A stretch of 36,967 nt of DNA from an uncultured Clostridia bacterium (lineage in GTDB: Bacteria; Bacillota; Clostridia; Oscillospirales; Acutalibacteraceae): assembly GCA_904399395.1 (NCBI GenBank), contig CAJFPJ010000086.1, positions 1-36,967 of the forward strand, read 5' to 3'. Shown here piece after piece: positions 34,171 to 36,967 of this stretch. The notes under the pieces are model-generated. The model did no database searches and was not told the DNA's origin. It worked only from the letters and a program-made list of their open reading frames with translations. Within the stretch, counting starts at the first letter, position 1. The number at the start of each line of letters is the position of its first letter. A program made the translations under genes and the position numbers.

Positions 34171-35217
34171 TTATTGAAAATAGGCGTAAATTTTCTTCCA
34201 CTTATGTTGAATTACATAGCGATTGTCGATAAAACGAATAAGATCTTCCAATACCCTCGGATCGTCCGGATTATGATAACTGCAGATTGAAAGCTTGGGA
34301 TGATATTTTTGAATAGTTTTACGCATACCTTCCAGCATCTTTTTTTCGGCGCCTTCAATATCTGCCTTTACAAAATCAACCCTGTTAATATTATTTGCCT
34401 GAACATATTCATCAATTGAAACTACGTCTAGCGCTTCGATCTTTCCAGGCTTAGATAAAACTGCAGAATCCGTAGCGGAATCGTCTGACAGGTAAAAAGA
34501 CTGCCGTGTTGTACAGCTCCATACGCCTTTATTAACCATATGAACGTATGGCGATTGATATAAAGACAAATTTCGTTGCAACCTGCGAAAAGTCGAAGGT
34601 ACCGGCTCGAACGCATGCACTTCGCAACCTTTTATGAGAGAATACATAGAAAACGCACCGTTGTGTGCTCCACAATCTAATACAACATTTCCTTTCGACA
34701 GCCGAACCGGGCCATATTCATGCGGTCCGTCTTGAAGCATCCCCATATCATTAAATAAACTGGGCAATATGAAATCTTCCATCTCAATACCATATTCTTT
34801 TTCTTTAAAAAAATTTATCATTTTATAATTGCCTATTTTAATAATATCTTCTTCCAGGTTTATTTCTTCCTTTTTTAGATAATTAATTAGATATGCATCT
34901 AATAATTCTTTATAGTCATTATTGGTAATACAAAGGTAATTATCAATTTTTTCATTGCGAAATACCCTGAACATTTTTATTAATTCCTTTGCCGACAATT
35001 CTATCCATAAAACAAACTTCACATCCTGATTTCTGTTTTTTAGTACACAGGATGTCAATTCGTCCAGGGCTTTAAAGGACTTTATACAAATTATGTCATA
35101 TAAAGAAAGGATGCGTTCAAACCAGGTTGAATTTTGCTTTGAAATATAATAAAAAATAACCCGTTCATCTTTTAGTTTGTCCACAAACATCATATGAATC
35201 ACCCGTTTATTTTCCAT
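34171..35217 (-). CDS. FkbM-family methyltransferase
   Basis: The 348-residue protein has a C-terminal FkbM methyltransferase domain: SAM-binding VVLDCGAHNGAFSMY (about residues 182-196), FEPVPSTFRRL, and the catalytic-side VKADIEGAEKKML segment with SICSYHNPDDP. The N-terminal 170 residues are extra and not recognised. The family O-methylates sugars and natural products. ATG 35217 lies downstream of a gap of 170 nt from the DAHP synthase. It is one of the SAM users likely to be served by metK. The substrate could be a sugar hydroxyl or a carboxylate. Confidence 0.9.
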   Translation of the reverse strand: MENKRVIHMMFVDKLKDERVIFYYISKQNSTWFERILSLYDIICIKSFKALDELTSCVLKNRNQDVKFVLWIELSAKELIKMFRVFRNEKIDNYLCITNNDYKELLDAYLINYLKKEEINLEEDIIKIGNYKMINFFKEKEYGIEMEDFILPSLFNDMGMLQDGPHEYGPVRLSKGNVVLDCGAHNGAFSMYSLIKGCEVHAFEPVPSTFRRLQRNLSLYQSPYVHMVNKGVWSCTTRQSFYLSDDSATDSAVLSKPGKIEALDVVSIDEYVQANNINRVDFVKADIEGAEKKMLEGMRKTIQKYHPKLSICSYHNPDDPRVLEDLIRFIDNRYVIQHKWKKIYAYFQ

Positions 35218-35387
35218 AAGATAGCGAAAATTTTATAAACATGCCTAGGTAATTATAAAATTCCTAAATACCAGCTGTGTAATTCAGCATAGTCTCGGCT
35301 ACCTGCCTTAGATATGCGTTATCCTGTGGTTTTCTGCGTTTTGTTCAATTTGCATATATTCTACTAATAATGTATCATGGCAAAATA
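35218..35387 (-). other. Gap between FkbM and DAHP synthase genes with a possible -10
   Basis: No coding frame of note is seen. The minus strand holds a perfect TATAAT at 35252-35257, with TTACAC 19 nt upstream as a weak -35. This could give the FkbM gene and its followers their own promoter. An imperfect palindrome (TAGGAATT versus AATTACCTA) overlaps it. No intrinsic terminator is visible for the DAHP synthase. Confidence 0.3.
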
Positions 35388-36209
35388 TTAATTTCCTTCA
35401 CTTGGGTTCTCTTTATACTGTTCGATAATTTTTATAAATTGAGAGATCTGATGATAAAAGGAATCAAATTCAGCAAATAACAATTGTTGCTGATTATCTG
35501 ACAAAGCATGCTCCGGATCAGGATGAAGTTCTAACATAATTGCATCGACTTGAATTGCTAAAATAGCTTTTGCAATCGGTAATAAAATATCTTTTCTCCC
35601 TAAAGAATGGCTTAAATCGACAACCAAAGGCAATTTTGTCTGCTGTTTAATTTGAGCAATGCATGCAATATCCAAAATATTTCGGGTATTTGAATCAAAA
35701 GATCGTATCCCACGTTCACATAATACAAGGTTTTCATTTCCATTGCTTACGATATATTCTGCAGCAAGAAGAAATTCCTTTACAGTGGACATCATTCCTC
35801 TTTTTAGCAAAACGGGATGTTTAGTCTTACCCGCTTCTTTTAGTAAAGAATAATTCTGCATATTTCGAGATCCAATTTGTATCATATCGGTATATTTCAT
35901 TCCCGCTTCAATGTCCCTTGGATCCATTATTTCCGAAACTACTTTTAGATGATATTTTTTTCTGATATTGTCTAATATTTTTAACCCTTCTAAGCCTAAT
36001 CCCTGAAAATCATATGGTGACGTCCGTGGTTTATAGGCTCCCCCTCGAATAAATTGCACATTATTTTTCATAAGAATCTGGGCCACAAGTTCCATTTGTT
36101 CAGGAGATTCTATTGAACATGGTCCCGCAATAAATGCAAAACCGGGTTCAATTTTAAATAGCTCAGACAAATTTTTAAATTTGTTACTTTGTACGAGTAA
36201 TTTTTCCAT
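35388..36209 (-). CDS. aroF: 3-deoxy-7-phosphoheptulonate (DAHP) synthase, short form
   Basis: The enzyme condenses phosphoenolpyruvate and erythrose 4-phosphate, the first step of the shikimate pathway. It has about 273 residues and the type I-beta core: FIAGPCSIES, RGGAYKPRTSPYDFQGLG, KRGMMST, LCERGIR, VVDLSHSLGR and LELHPDPEHALSD. It has no N-terminal ferredoxin-like or chorismate mutase domain, which in many relatives provides feedback control, so it should be insensitive to aromatic amino acids. A GTG at 36221 is an alternative start; neither start has a strong SD. It follows the small peptide gene closely. In clusters such an enzyme usually supplies an aromatic or aminoshikimate-derived unit. 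Confidence 0.93.
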   Translation of the reverse strand: MEKLLVQSNKFKNLSELFKIEPGFAFIAGPCSIESPEQMELVAQILMKNNVQFIRGGAYKPRTSPYDFQGLGLEGLKILDNIRKKYHLKVVSEIMDPRDIEAGMKYTDMIQIGSRNMQNYSLLKEAGKTKHPVLLKRGMMSTVKEFLLAAEYIVSNGNENLVLCERGIRSFDSNTRNILDIACIAQIKQQTKLPLVVDLSHSLGRKDILLPIAKAILAIQVDAIMLELHPDPEHALSDNQQQLLFAEFDSFYHQISQFIKIIEQYKENPSEGN

Positions 36210-36290
36210 AATTTCATCCACTAATCGTAATATTATTTTTGGCTACATCAAATCGTAAATTTATCTCGTTTTCTGTCCAAAAACCTTAAT

Positions 36291-36428
36291 TCATTTTGAT
36301 TCATAAAAAGTGTTACAAAAGCACAAAGAACCACCTCGGGCCGTATTATCTTTAGCAAGTATGTTCTGGGTTCCTTTCGACCACAAATTCCGTATCAATT
36401 CTTGGAGTTTTAATAAATTTCCGTTCAT
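36291..36428 (-). CDS. Small peptide, possible ribosomal precursor (45 aa)
   Basis: This is a 45-codon gene, ATG at 36428 and TGA at 36291-36293, with GGAGAG 8 nt before the ATG. It is the first gene after a near-consensus promoter about 150 nt upstream. The product begins MNGNLLKLQELIRNLW, an amphipathic helix-like leader, and ends ARGGSLCFCNTFYESK. The Gly-Gly at 32-33 would be a natural leader-peptide cut point, leaving a 12-residue core with two Cys, two Phe and one Tyr. Radical SAM/SPASM enzymes, a possible Cys protease-like protein and an ABC exporter follow in the same direction. I do not recognise the peptide. The alternative is a control peptide for the DAHP synthase 70 nt downstream, or a chance frame. 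Confidence 0.62.
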   Translation of the reverse strand: MNGNLLKLQELIRNLWSKGTQNILAKDNTARGGSLCFCNTFYESK

Positions 36429-36571
36429 TTGTTTTTCTCTCCATAAATAATTTAAAAACAACTACTGCGAAAAGCTAATATTCCTACTTTCTACATACTG
36501 CGGAGATTGCAAATCTTTCTATTTTAAAAAATAAACATTTTTTTATCTGCGCATCGACAAAATATGTAATT

Positions 36572-36598
36572 TTTTACCATTTGGCAGCATTTTACCAT
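36572..36598 (-). repeat. Direct repeat overlapping the -10 and start region
   Basis: ATGGTAAAA occurs twice on the minus strand (36590-36598 and 36572-36580) with an 18-nt period. The first copy contains the -10 element and the second covers the likely start site. Repeats placed like this can be a repressor operator or alternative -10 sequences. Confidence 0.4.
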
Positions 36599-36617
36599 GT
36601 TAATTTACATTTGTCAA
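36589..36617 (-). promoter_or_regulatory. Near-consensus sigma-A promoter for the long gene set
   Basis: On the minus strand TTGACA (36612-36617) and TAAAAT (36589-36594) are separated by 17 nt. A TGG immediately before the -10 makes an extended -10. Transcription would start near 36580 and give a leader of about 150 nt before the small peptide. This is the best promoter seen in the window and heads roughly 30 kb of co-directional genes. Confidence 0.8.
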
Positions 36618-36927
36618 CAATATATTTATATACAAATAGAAATTTATTTGTTTTTTCGATATATATTGATTATTTTTAATATATTTGATATTGTATATTT
36701 GATAAAATTAAACTGCTGTAAAATAATTACCATTTTAAAAAGGGCGCACAAAACTAATTTCCCCTAAAAACGGAAAAAATGAAAGCTATGTTTAATGTTT
36801 AAAGTAGTAGTCAAAGCAGTTACCCGATAACCTGGCTGTTTAAAAAGAAAGGCCGCTTTTTCTACAGAATCCTCTTGGTATACAGAAAGATTAACTATTA
36901 GAAGTCAATCCCTAAAATGGAGTGATG
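36618..36927. other. AT-rich upstream region, no supported gene
   Basis: I see no coding frame with a ribosome binding site on either strand here. The stretch 36618-36720 is extremely AT-rich, as is usual upstream of strong promoters. A weak AAAAAG/CTTTTT stem near 36842-36861 is not convincing as a terminator. Confidence 0.5.
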
Positions 36928-36967
36928 GTGAAAAAACAGATGGCTCAAAAAGGGTATAGCAAAACAG
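36928..36967 (+). CDS. Start of a plus-strand gene running off the window
   Basis: GTG at 36928 follows GGAG at 36919-36922 and opens a frame beginning VKKQMAQKGYSKT that is still open at the last base. Only 13 codons are seen, so no family can be given. It would be divergent from the long gene set and could share the intergenic region. Confidence 0.3.
   Translation, partial: MKKQMAQKGYSKT

Noticed and set aside
36325-36345. GAGGTGGTTCTTTG on the minus strand resembling a T-box antiterminator motif ahead of the DAHP synthase
   Set aside because: The match is loose, no T-box stem I or terminator surrounds it, and it lies inside the better supported peptide frame.
1-36967. CRISPR arrays, rRNA and tRNA genes
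   Set aside because: No regularly spaced repeats and no recognisable RNA gene sequences were seen on either strand by reading; a tRNA or Rfam scan was not possible.

Overview
The window looks like a low-GC, anaerobic Firmicute, probably a member of the Clostridia. Codon use is AT-rich, ribosome binding sites are strong GGAGG type, and starts at GTG and TTG are common. The window carries IS200- and IS66-type insertion-sequence material, a UvrA-family ABC protein and several oxygen-sensitive enzyme families: three radical SAM proteins, a U32 protein and an electron transfer flavoprotein. I cannot name a species.

Left flank (1-3900): an IS200/IS605-type Y1 transposase with palindromic ends, an AbrB-like regulator with a Cys4 tail, a small unassigned protein and a strong bidirectional terminator. 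These are followed on the minus strand by metK and a tyrosine recombinase broken by one homopolymer frameshift. Positions 3979-6920 hold a frameshifted Sfp-type phosphopantetheinyl transferase, a stand-alone NRPS adenylation-carrier protein, a short orphan open frame and a truncated IS66-family element.

Main region (6963-36428): one long, tightly packed minus-strand gene set. Many genes are translationally coupled through ATGA or TGATG overlaps. In transcription order it holds a newly spotted 45-residue peptide with a good RBS behind a near-consensus promoter; a short-form DAHP synthase; an FkbM-type methyltransferase; a truncated MDR-type protein; a DegT/StrS aminotransferase; an acyl/aryl-AMP ligase; an extended SDR lacking the YxxxK pair; a GT1-type glycosyltransferase; a U32-family Fe-S protein; an acyl carrier protein with a duplicated LIDSL; a transglutaminase-like protein; a UvrA paralogue without the UvrB-binding domain; a second carrier protein; a GT8-like enzyme; a SPASM radical SAM enzyme; a second GT-A enzyme; a DAO-type FAD oxidoreductase; two ABC exporter half-transporters; an unknown protein; a B12-binding radical SAM enzyme; a fused EtfB-EtfA; a second SPASM radical SAM enzyme; a BtrH-like papain-fold protein; a paralogue of the unknown protein; and a hexapeptide-repeat acyltransferase.

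Inference: this is a biosynthetic gene cluster for a complex, probably glycosylated natural product made without oxygen. It has carrier proteins, two separate adenylating enzymes and acyl-transfer candidates (BtrH-like, transglutaminase-like, LbH), but no PKS or multimodular NRPS. Export would be by the ABC pair. The UvrA2-like protein resembles self-resistance factors for DNA-binding drugs, so the product may act on DNA. The small peptide with an ...RGG-SLCFCNTFYESK tail, heading the gene set, is a candidate ribosomal precursor and is the most interesting observation here. Genes at the downstream edge (PPTase, recombinase, IS66) look decayed or carry sequencing errors in homopolymers.
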